In this document: in pieces, positions 26,301 to 32,794 of the stretch
How the letters are laid out: every line of letters begins with the position of its first letter
Position numbering within the stretch: position 1 is the first letter of the stretch
The notes under the pieces: generated by a model
Told to the model about the DNA's origin: nothing
Database searches by the model: none
The model's input: the letters and a program-made list of their open reading frames with translations, nothing else
Made by a program: the position numbers and the translations under genes
Source: DAOOVD01 sp035369845
GTDB lineage: Bacteria; Bacillota; Desulfotomaculia; Desulfotomaculales; Pelotomaculaceae
Assembly: GCA_035369845.1 (NCBI GenBank)
Contig: DAOOVD010000001.1
Coordinates: forward strand, 1 to 64,000
DNA length: 64,000 nucleotides
Direction: 5' to 3'

Positions 26301-26544
26301 GCACGAGGGTTCGCCGAATATTGTGGATCTGATCCGGGCGAACAAAATCAACCTGGTGATAAACACCCTGACCAAGGGAAAGGCTCCGGAACGGGATGGT
26401 TTTCAAATCCGCCGGACGGCGGTGGAATACGGTATCCCCTGCCTGACTTCCCTCGACACCATAAGGGTGCTTCTGGATGTGCTGGCTGAAGACATGGAGA
26501 ATAAAGAAACCAGGCTGGTCCCGCTTCAGGAATACCTGCAGTAG
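23329..26544 (+). CDS. carB: carbamoyl-phosphate synthase large subunit
   Basis: A 1071-residue enzyme that makes carbamoyl phosphate from bicarbonate, ammonia and two ATP. It has the expected internal duplication: two ATP-grasp halves each beginning with a GSGPI.IGQ..EFDY motif (near residues 10 and 560) and each with a VRPSYVLGG- or VRPAYTLGG-type loop. A linker and a C-terminal allosteric MGS-like domain (about 940-1071; YKICATSGTAAAL) follow. Length is normal. The ATG at 23329 has GGGGAGGCGAGG inside the end of carA. The gap of about 130 bases to pyrK contains no gene. Confidence 0.98.
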   Translation: MPLKKGIKKVMVIGSGPIIIGQAAEFDYAGTQACRSLREEGLEVVLINSNPATIMTDANMADRVYIEPLTQGFVTRVIRQEKPDGLLPTLGGQVGLNLALQLAESGVLAEEGVQLLGTPLEAIKRAEDREMFKDMLQSIGEPVPESVIVSTFEEAEEFAGKIGFPLIVRPAYTLGGTGGGIAYNMDELYATVTRGLKHSIISQVLIERCVVGWKEIEYEVMRDSADNCITVCNMENIDPMGIHTGDSVVVAPSQTLSDREYHLLRSASLKIIRALGIEGGCNIQFALDPGSYQYYVIEVNPRVSRSSALASKATGYPIAKVASKIAVGLTLDEIKNAVTGKTYACFEPSLDYVVLKYPRWPFDKFARGDRTLGTQMKATGEVMAINRTFEGALLKAIRSLEIGLDSLSLPGAGEIRGEELERRLANADDERLFLVAEGLRRGMTVEHIYKITGIDRFFLDKIAGILSLEEEVRHAAKKGDLPAELLEKAKKFGFSDAHLAGLTGLDRLEIRSLRKERGILPAFKMVDTCAAEFEAQTPYYYSSYDREDEAEPTTNRKVAVLGSGPIRIGQGIEFDYCSVHSVWALREEGIEAIIVNNNPETVSTDFDTADRLYFEPLVPENVLNILDREKPEGVIVQFGGQTAINLAKPLEQAGVKILGTSVEDIDRAEDREKFDSLLIDLGIPKPPGRTAFSVDEAAVIASEIGFPVLVRPSYVLGGRAMEIVYNNDELLSYMASAVKVTPEYPVLVDKYLFGKELEVDAVSDGEEVLIPGIMEHIERAGVHSGDSTAVYPPQSLSREVKDLVVDYTVRLARALKVKGLINIQYVLHGGKVYVLEVNPRSSRTVPYLSKITGIPMINLATRAIMGRTLKEMGYEGGLYPEGKVVGVKVPVFSFAKLLQVDISLGPEMKSTGEVMGVGDDFKLALYKAMVAAGSMFPKKGTVLATIADRDKKEVLPIIRGLIDLGYKICATSGTAAALREAGLPVEQVMKVHEGSPNIVDLIRANKINLVINTLTKGKAPERDGFQIRRTAVEYGIPCLTSLDTIRVLLDVLAEDMENKETRLVPLQEYLQ

Positions 26545-26675
26545 CGGGCGGGGACGCAGGAAACGCCGCCCGGGCGGTATCCTGGCACGTTTTCACGGGT
26601 GCCCGTAATACCGGCGCCGGAATATGCCTTGTATCAGGCAATTGTATTGGACTGATGGAGGGTGAGGCATTGTCG

Positions 26676-27518
26676 ATGATTACCGGGGCAATAGTCAAAA
26701 GGCAGGAAAGGGTCGCCGGGTACAGCCGGTTGACCCTGCAGGCGGAGGCTGTCGCATTGAACAGCCGGCCGGGGCAGTTTCTGCATGTTCGCTGCGGGGA
26801 CACCCTTGACCCGCTCTTGCGCCGGCCCATCAGCATTCATGCGGTGGACAGGGAAAAAGGCGAAATTACCCTTTTGTACCGGGTGGCTGGAAAAGGCACG
26901 GCGCTGTTGTCGGAAAAGAAGGAAGGGGAGCGGATCAGCCTTTTGGGCCCGCTGGGCAGGGGTTTTTCGATGCCCGCGGGCACCGGGGGAATTTGCGTCG
27001 TGGCCGGCGGCATCGGAATAGCGCCTCTTTATTTCCTGCTGCGCGAGTTGAGCAGGCGCAAGATTTACGCCGCTGCCTTTCTGGGAGCTCCGACGGGCAG
27101 GCAGTTGATCTGCGCTGATGAAATAAAAGAACTCGGCCATACCGTATTCCCGGCCACCGATGACGGTTCCGCGGGTTTTCACGGGACAGTGGCCGAGCTT
27201 TTTGACCTGTATTCGCGCATTCCGGCGGACGGTTGCGGGGGCGGTGGAAGACACGCCGGACAACCCGAACCGCCGGGAAAGCCTCCGTTTGAAATGGTTT
27301 ATGCCTGCGGGCCGAAAGGAATGCTGAAAGAAGTATGCGAAATACTGAGCCAGGCGAACATCAACGGGGAAATCGCTTTTGAAGAAAGGATGGGCTGCGG
27401 TTTGGGCGCCTGTCTTTCCTGTGTCTGCAAGACTGTGGACGCTGAAAAGGGTTTCCGTTACCGGAGAACCTGTGTGGACGGGCCGGTCTTTCCGGCCGGT
27501 GAGGTGATTTGGGATTGA
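26676..27518 (+). CDS. pyrK: dihydroorotate dehydrogenase electron-transfer subunit
   Basis: A 280-residue FAD and [2Fe-2S] subunit that passes electrons from dihydroorotate to NAD+, partner of PyrD in the class 1B enzyme of Gram-positive bacteria. The FAD-binding RRPISIHAVD, the nucleotide-binding GGIGIAPLYFLL, the ACGPKGML motif and the cluster cysteines in GCGLGACLSCVC plus a later Cys are visible. The start is uncertain: ATG 26676 or TTG 26670 both fit GGAGGGTGAGG; ATG 26655 precedes it. A Gly-rich loop near residue 192 is longer than usual. It overlaps pyrD slightly. Confidence 0.95.
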   Translation: MITGAIVKRQERVAGYSRLTLQAEAVALNSRPGQFLHVRCGDTLDPLLRRPISIHAVDREKGEITLLYRVAGKGTALLSEKKEGERISLLGPLGRGFSMPAGTGGICVVAGGIGIAPLYFLLRELSRRKIYAAAFLGAPTGRQLICADEIKELGHTVFPATDDGSAGFHGTVAELFDLYSRIPADGCGGGGRHAGQPEPPGKPPFEMVYACGPKGMLKEVCEILSQANINGEIAFEERMGCGLGACLSCVCKTVDAEKGFRYRRTCVDGPVFPAGEVIWD

Positions 27519-28444
27519 AATGCGGACAGGAGCCCAATCTGGCTGTCAATGTGGGCGGCATCAGGATGAAGAACCCCGTCACGACAGCTTCCGGAACATT
27601 CGGCTTCGGACGGGAATACTCATCTTACCTGGATTTGAACCGGCTCGGCGCGGTAACCGTCAAGGGAATAACGCTGGAGCCCAGGGCCGGCAACCCCGTG
27701 CCGAGAATAGTGGAAACGCCTGCCGGTGTCCTTAATTCCATCGGGCTGCAAAATCCCGGCGTAGATCGCTTTTTGGAAGAAGCGCTGCCTTTTCTTGCCG
27801 CTTACAACCTGCCGGTTATTGTGAACATTGCCGGAGACAGCGTGAAAGATTATGCCGGACTTGCCGCCAGGCTGGACCGGGCCGCCGGCGTGGCCGGCCT
27901 GGAAGTGAATGTCTCCTGCCCCAATGTGAAAAAGGGCGGGATGCTTTTCGGCTGCGATCCGGCCGCAACGGCGGAGGTTACCCGGGCCGTGAAGAGCAGT
28001 ACCGACAAGCCGGTCATCGTCAAGTTGTCGCCCAATGTGACGAGCATTACAGCTGTGGCGGAAGCAGCCGCACGGGCGGGGGCGGACGCCCTTTCCATGA
28101 TCAACACGCTTCTCGGGATGGCTATTGATGTCAGGAGCAGGCGGCCGGTGCTGGGCAACGTTATGGGGGGGCTTTCCGGACCGGCTGTAAAGCCGGTGGC
28201 GGTTCGGGCTGTCTGGCAGGTTTACCGGGAGGTACCGCTGCCGATAATCGGCATGGGCGGTATAACGACTGCGGAGGACGCCGTTGAATTTATCCTGGCC
28301 GGAGCTGCGGCGGTGGCGGTGGGAACAGCCAGTTTTATCAACCCGCCGGTTGCCGTGGAGGTTCTTGAAGGTATTGAGAAGTATCTGTGCGAAAACGGTA
28401 TCGGAGATGTCAATGAACTTGTGGGAGCCGCGCACAGGTATTGA
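27509..28444 (+). CDS. pyrD: dihydroorotate dehydrogenase class 1B, catalytic subunit
   Basis: An FMN enzyme of about 311 residues oxidising dihydroorotate to orotate. Typical motifs are NPVTTASGTFGFG, NSIGLQNPG, EVNVSCPN (the catalytic-base Cys of class 1B), VKLSPN, GGLSGPAVKP and IGMGGITTAEDA. It forms a complex with PyrK. The start is TTG at 27509 or at 27515; both follow CGGTGAGGTG in the end of pyrK. A hairpin without T tract follows the stop (28445-28478). Confidence 0.97.
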   Translation: MGLKCGQEPNLAVNVGGIRMKNPVTTASGTFGFGREYSSYLDLNRLGAVTVKGITLEPRAGNPVPRIVETPAGVLNSIGLQNPGVDRFLEEALPFLAAYNLPVIVNIAGDSVKDYAGLAARLDRAAGVAGLEVNVSCPNVKKGGMLFGCDPAATAEVTRAVKSSTDKPVIVKLSPNVTSITAVAEAAARAGADALSMINTLLGMAIDVRSRRPVLGNVMGGLSGPAVKPVAVRAVWQVYREVPLPIIGMGGITTAEDAVEFILAGAAAVAVGTASFINPPVAVEVLEGIEKYLCENGIGDVNELVGAAHRY

Positions 28445-28478
28445 AAGACCCGGCAGCCTTGATACCCGCCGGGGTCTT
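28445..28478 (+). terminator. hairpin after pyrD
   Basis: AAGACCCGGC (28445-28454) and GCCGGGGTCTT (28468-28478) form a strong stem right after the pyrD stop, but only two T follow on the + strand and three A precede it, so its strength as a terminator is doubtful. It also lies at the end of the small convergent reverse gene. Confidence 0.5.
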
Positions 28479-28486
28479 CGGAATTC

Positions 28487-28705
28487 TCACATCTTCATTT
28501 TGTACAGGTTTGCCGGAATTTTTGTTGCTGGTTCATTTTGCCGGAACGCCGAGTTTTTGGTTTTCAATATGACCGAGATTATTTTAAAATCCGTCAGGTT
28601 TAATGATTCCGGCTTCTTGTACAGCAAAATTTCCTGTATGGAGTAGTCCACGTCTTCCGGCTGGTAGCCGTTGGATATTAACCTTGACCGTAAAGCTTCC
28701 AGGAT
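28487..28705 (-). CDS. small protein of unknown function, reverse strand inside the pyr operon
   Basis: A 72-residue reading frame between pyrD and pyrF, opposite to the operon. I recognise no family. It begins MILEALRSRLISNGYQPEDVDYSIQEILLYKK and has no membrane helix. In its favour, a good promoter lies upstream (28745-28773) and GGGATGATG precedes the ATG at 28705. In-frame ATG codons at 28717 and 28711 are alternative starts. Base composition is more AT-rich than the neighbours. It would split the operon transcript by antisense transcription if expressed, so it may be a later insertion. Confidence 0.5.
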   Translation of the reverse strand: MLEALRSRLISNGYQPEDVDYSIQEILLYKKPESLNLTDFKIISVILKTKNSAFRQNEPATKIPANLYKMKM

Positions 28706-28744
28706 CATTATCATCATCCCGTTTACAAATTAATGTAAAATTTG

Positions 28745-28773
28745 ATTATCCTTATTTTTATTGTTAATCGCAA
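28745..28773 (-). promoter_or_regulatory. candidate promoter for the small reverse gene
   Basis: On the reverse strand TTGCGA (28773-28768) and GATAAT (28750-28745) are spaced by 17 bases, about 40 bases before the small gene's start. Confidence 0.55.
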
Positions 28774-28861
28774 CATAATCAATAGGGCAGCGAGTTCATT
28801 TTTTGCAGGACTTTGGTCCCGGTTCTTGCAGTACCGGGGATGCTGACGGAGGAATTGTCAT

Positions 28862-29587
28862 ATGCCTTTATCGTTGAAAAACCCGCTGATAATTGCCCTG
28901 GACGTCGACAGCGGGGAGGAAGCGACGTCTCTTGCCGGGGGGCTGAAATCAGCGGCCGGTGGCTTCAAGGTGGGGCTGCAGTTGTTCAGCAGTGCCGGAC
29001 CTGACATCGTGGGCAGGATTGGGGAAATTGCGCCCGTATTCCTCGACCTCAAGCTGCATGACATTCCCAATACGGTTTACCGGACGGTACGGGTTCTTGC
29101 CAGACTCGGGGCGTCTATCCTGAACGTACACGCTGCCGGGGGTGCGGCCATGATGCGGGCGGCAGCCGAGGCGGCGCGTGATGAAGCGGAAAAGACTGGC
29201 ATGAGCCGCCCCCTGGTGGTGGCGGTAACCGTTCTCACAAGCATTGGCCAAGATTCTTTCAACAACGAGGTCGGTTTTGCCGGTCCGGTTCAAGACCGGG
29301 TGAAAGCATGGGCGCTGCTGGCAAGAGAGGCCGGGCTGGACGGGGTGGTGGCGTCCCCGCGGGAGATAGCTGCTGTGAAGGAGGTCTGCGGAACGGATTT
29401 CGTGGTCATTACTCCCGGCGTTCGTCCTGCAGGCGCCGCGGCAGGAGACCAGCAGAGAACCCTGGCGCCCGGAGAGGCGGTTAGAGCCGGAGCTGATTAT
29501 ATAGTGGTGGGCCGGCCGATAACCGCAGCACCGGACCCGCTGAAGTCGGCGGGAGAGATACTGGGGGAGATCGGACGGCGTTATTGA
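28862..29587 (+). CDS. pyrF: orotidine 5'-phosphate decarboxylase
   Basis: A 241-residue TIM-barrel enzyme that converts OMP to UMP, the last step of the de novo route. The catalytic Asp-Lys-x-x-Asp array appears in FLDLKLHDIPNTV. Substrate-binding segments VVITPGVRPAG and ADYIVVGRPIT are normal. ATG 28862 has GACGGAGG upstream. It is separated from pyrD by 417 bases that hold the small reverse gene. pyrE, usually next, is absent: a terminator and the reverse rqcH follow. Confidence 0.97.
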   Translation: MPLSLKNPLIIALDVDSGEEATSLAGGLKSAAGGFKVGLQLFSSAGPDIVGRIGEIAPVFLDLKLHDIPNTVYRTVRVLARLGASILNVHAAGGAAMMRAAAEAARDEAEKTGMSRPLVVAVTVLTSIGQDSFNNEVGFAGPVQDRVKAWALLAREAGLDGVVASPREIAAVKEVCGTDFVVITPGVRPAGAAAGDQQRTLAPGEAVRAGADYIVVGRPITAAPDPLKSAGEILGEIGRRY

Positions 29588-29599
29588 GTAGAAACTCGC

Positions 29600-29669
29600 G
29601 CCGGGGAAATTCCCGCGGCCGGCAGCGGCGTCGCGCTGCACGGCGGGAATACCGCGGCCCCGGCTTTTT
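29600..29669 (+). terminator. terminator of the pyr operon
   Basis: GCCGGGG (29600-29606) pairs with CCCCGGC (29658-29664), enclosing further complementary segments (ATTCCCGCGG with CCGCGG-type partners), and is followed by five T. It ends 38 bases before the convergent rqcH stop. Confidence 0.75.
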
Positions 29670-29707
29670 GAGGTGCCGGCATTCAATTTGTACCGGGTAC
29701 GGTTTCG

Positions 29708-31516
29708 CTATCCAGGGTCATGTTGATCATGTTCGGATTCTTTCAGCCTTACTGCTGTCTCCTCGTCGGGGGCGGCCGTCAATGTCTTGCAGCGTTCGTA
29801 TATGACTGTGCCGGGCCTTGAGCCCCTCGGCTTGTAAACGTATTTTTTGAAGGTGTAGTCCACCTGCACGTTTTTGGAGTGGCGTCCCTTGCTGAAGTAC
29901 GCTGCCAGCGCGGCGGCTTCCGCCAGGGTGGCCGGGGGAACTTCTTTACCCCCGGTTTTGATGATCACGTGAGCGCCCGGAATGCCTCTGGCATGCAGCC
30001 AGACGTCATCGTCCCGGGCTGCTTTCAAGGTGAGATAATCGTTCTGTTTATTGTTTTTTCCCACGAGTATTTGCAGGCCGTCTGACGAGCGAAACGAATG
30101 GGGCTTCGAAACAGGACTGGAACCGCCTCTTTCCTTTCTGCCTCCGGCGGCGACCAGGCGGGCGAAAGCCGGCTTCAGATAACCCTGCCCGGTCAATTCT
30201 TTTCTTATTTCATCGAGTTCGGAGAGTCCGGTGGCGAGTTCGACCGCAGTCCTGACCCCGTCCAGATAGCCGAGTTCCTCTCTCGCTTGCGCGCTCCTGG
30301 TTTCAAGGATCTCCCTGGCGTTCTTCAGCTTTAAATATTTCTTGAAGCAGGCCTGGGAATTTTGTACCGGAGTGAGTTGCGGGTCGAGCGGTATGCTTAC
30401 CACGGGACCGCCTTCTTCGTAAAAGTTCTCCAGGACGGCTTCCGCCGCGCCTTTCTTAAGACGGTGGAGATTGGCGGTCAAGAGTTCGCCGTAGAGTTTG
30501 AACTTTTCAGCTCCGGCGCTCTCAATCAGGCTTTCGGCGTAAAGGTCCAGCTTTTTTTCCAGGCGCATGATCTCCCTGTCCAAATACGTTAAAAGAGAAG
30601 TTTTTTCTCCGGCGAGTTTTTCCAGATTTTCCTTGTCAGCAAAGAAATCGTCCAGCAGGACGTTCATTTCTCCAAAACGCTTGTTGTGGCCGACGGTGTT
30701 GATCTCAATGGCGGCAAAATCGATGAACTCTCCTCTTTTCCCCTTCACCAGGCACGGTTCAAGGTGGTTCTCCGCAGCCAGGACCATCACTTTCCGGAAT
30801 GCTTCCCACAGCGCCCTCAATTCGTAGTCGCCGCATTCGTCGAGGGATATCTCGAGGGGCAGGTTTGCTCTGTATACAATTTCCCGGCACGTAAGAGTGC
30901 TCATTCCCTCAAAACGCCTTTGCAGCAGTTCAGCGAGGGACGTTTCCAGGGGCATGCCCAGGCAGGCCTGACGAAACTTTTCCTCGTCGAGCGAAAGGGG
31001 GTTGATTTTATCCTGTGCGGGCGGAGGCAGGTACAGCCGGCCCGGCAGCACCTCCCTGTACCTGCTCACGGTATGGGAGTACCTTTTTATCCCGTCGATG
31101 ATCAGGTTTGTTGAAGCGTCGACAAGGATGATGTTGCTGTGCTTGCCCATGATTTCACATATAAGTTGTTTTTGCACCGGGCTGCCCAGTTCGTCACGGG
31201 TATCGACCCTTATTATCAGCGCCCTTTCCAGTCCCGGCTGTTCAATGCCGGTAATCCGTCCGCCTTCCAGGTGTTTGCGCAGCACCATGCAGAAAAGGGG
31301 CGGCGAGGAGGGATTCTCCCTGGAAATGCCGGTGAGATGAATCCGCGCGTTCCGTGCGTTTGCAGAAAGAAGCAGGCGGTGCCTGATTCCCGGCCTGTGC
31401 ACCAGAACGACCAGTTCCTCTTTGTCGGGCTGGTAGATTCTTTCAATCCTTCCGCCGGTCAGTTTGTTTTCAAGCTCTTTGCGGACTGCCGCCAGCACGA
31501 GTCCGTCGAACGGCAC
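29708..31516 (-). CDS. rqcH: RqcH (NFACT family) ribosome-quality-control factor
   Basis: A reverse-strand protein of 602 residues. RqcH binds stalled 50S-peptidyl-tRNA complexes and adds C-terminal alanine tails that mark nascent chains for degradation. The N-terminal NFACT-N region begins MPFDGLVLAAVRKEL; coiled coils follow (about 280-440); the NFACT-R domain near the end carries DDVWLHARGIPGAHVII and VQVDYTFKKYVYKPRGSRPGTVIY. Older names are YloA or fibronectin-binding protein A. The GTG at 31516 has GGAGGTGG upstream. It stands alone, convergent with pyrF. Confidence 0.95.
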   Translation of the reverse strand: MPFDGLVLAAVRKELENKLTGGRIERIYQPDKEELVVLVHRPGIRHRLLLSANARNARIHLTGISRENPSSPPLFCMVLRKHLEGGRITGIEQPGLERALIIRVDTRDELGSPVQKQLICEIMGKHSNIILVDASTNLIIDGIKRYSHTVSRYREVLPGRLYLPPPAQDKINPLSLDEEKFRQACLGMPLETSLAELLQRRFEGMSTLTCREIVYRANLPLEISLDECGDYELRALWEAFRKVMVLAAENHLEPCLVKGKRGEFIDFAAIEINTVGHNKRFGEMNVLLDDFFADKENLEKLAGEKTSLLTYLDREIMRLEKKLDLYAESLIESAGAEKFKLYGELLTANLHRLKKGAAEAVLENFYEEGGPVVSIPLDPQLTPVQNSQACFKKYLKLKNAREILETRSAQAREELGYLDGVRTAVELATGLSELDEIRKELTGQGYLKPAFARLVAAGGRKERGGSSPVSKPHSFRSSDGLQILVGKNNKQNDYLTLKAARDDDVWLHARGIPGAHVIIKTGGKEVPPATLAEAAALAAYFSKGRHSKNVQVDYTFKKYVYKPRGSRPGTVIYERCKTLTAAPDEETAVRLKESEHDQHDPG

Positions 31517-32136
31517 TGCTTTCCACCTCCGCCGCTGTTTTAATAACCCCGGTTCATTATATTACAAACGCCCGCGACAATAAAGAAATTCCCGAACGGA
31601 GAAAGGAACCGGCAGCCTGAAATGAATAGACTCCGGGATTTGGGGTATTTTAGACAGAAAAGTGCGAAAACAAAGGCATTGCCTTCGTTACGCCTTGCGA
31701 GGCACATTTAAGCTCTTGAGGTTGAAGGAAGCGAACCTCTGGTTCACTAGGCGCGAAGCACCTGAGCGGCGTTTCAACCGCAAGGCACTTTGCCGGCAAC
31801 CACAGACGAAGGCAGCGTCTTCGTCAATAGTGAACGACATTGCGAAAGCGCCTAAAGCAGACTTTCGCGCAGCAAGTCGAAACCGGGGGCGCGGACACGG
31901 ACACGTCCGCGCCAGCCTGAACCGAGCCAGGACGGCGAGTTGAAGGCGTTCCGGTTTCGCCCGAAGCAAGCAGTTTAGCGCTGCCGGCGCGAAGCACCGG
32001 GAGTGAGCGGTGACGAGGCGCTGCCAAAAGGGCGTAAGCCGCAAAAAGAAGGGCATCACCTGACCAAATGCGTTCTCGATAAACAACGGAGGTTGTAGTA
32101 TACTTGAATGAAAAAACAAGAGGAGAAAGGGCTGAA
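31517..32136. repeat. 620-base intergenic stretch with repeat copies and many hairpins
   Basis: No convincing gene. From 31674 to about 32030 the sequence is tiled with inverted repeats: GCCT/AGGC (31692-31703), GAGGTT/AACCTC (31718-31739), ACGAAG/CTTCGT (31806-31824), GCGAAAG/CTTTCGC (31842-31868), and GGCGCGGAC/GTCCGCGCC (31888-31913) inside CGAAACCGG/CCGGTTTCG (31878-31886 and 31951-31959). Blocks at 31753-31801 and 31989-32014 repeat parts of the element at 13080-13206. This may be a dispersed intergenic repeat or a structured RNA; a reverse open frame here (31688-32119) has no protein character. No terminator follows. Confidence 0.6.
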
Positions 32137-32598
32137 GTGTTCATGTATGAAGCAAAAATTAATGAGATGGGCATCACCATTCCCCGGCCTCCGCGACCCG
32201 TGGCGTCGTACGTCCCGGCCGTTCAGGCCGGGAAGTTTGTCTATACTTCCGGCCAGCTTCCTTTTGTCGGGGGGGAGCTTAAATACAGAGGCAAGGTCGG
32301 CGGGGACGTCTCTGAAAGTGAGGCCTGCGAGGCGGCCGGAATCTGTGCCGTCAACTGCCTGGGAGCAATCAGGGAGCTTGTCGGGAGCCTCGACAAAGTC
32401 GAGAAAATTGTAAAGGTAACCGGTTTTGTGAACAGCGCAAGCGGTTTTACTAACCAGCCCAGGGTTGTAAACGGCGCTTCGGAACTCCTGGGCCGAATAT
32501 TTGGTGATGCCGGGCGGCACGCCAGGAGTGCGGTCGGCGTCGCTGAACTGCCCCTGAACGCCGCGGTGGAGATAGAAATTATCGTGAAAATTGTTTAG
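32137..32598 (+). CDS. RidA (YjgF/YER057c/UK114) family protein
   Basis: A protein of about 153 residues of the RidA superfamily, YjgF-like subgroup with the longer N-terminus (YEAKINEMGITIPRPPRPVASYVPAVQAG). Motifs VYTSGQLPFVGG and ARSAVGVAELPLNAAVEIEI are characteristic, with the usual imine-deaminase Arg in the latter. RidA removes reactive enamine/imine intermediates; the exact substrate of this subgroup is unknown. GTG 32137 is preferred with AGGAGAAAGGG upstream; ATG 32143 is possible. It lies alone between the structured repeat and the P-ATPase. Confidence 0.9.
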   Translation: MFMYEAKINEMGITIPRPPRPVASYVPAVQAGKFVYTSGQLPFVGGELKYRGKVGGDVSESEACEAAGICAVNCLGAIRELVGSLDKVEKIVKVTGFVNSASGFTNQPRVVNGASELLGRIFGDAGRHARSAVGVAELPLNAAVEIEIIVKIV

Positions 32599-32794
32599 TA
32601 AGAGCACCGTTGAATAAAAACAGCGGATATGGAGAATTTTTTAAACCGTCGTCTCCCAAGCCTTTTTCCGCAAACGGCGTTTTTCGTTTCCCGGTATTGC
32701 AGCTTTATGGCTGTCTCTCCGGAATATGGTAATTAATTTTATTCTTAATGAATATGTTTATAGGAAAACCGGGGAAAAGCGGGAGGTGACGCGT

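Noticed and set aside
31688..32119. Reverse open frame of 143 codons in the repeat region
   Set aside because: It reads through hairpins and repeat blocks; composition is Arg/Ala/Leu-rich without domains, and the RNA-like structure explains the sequence better.
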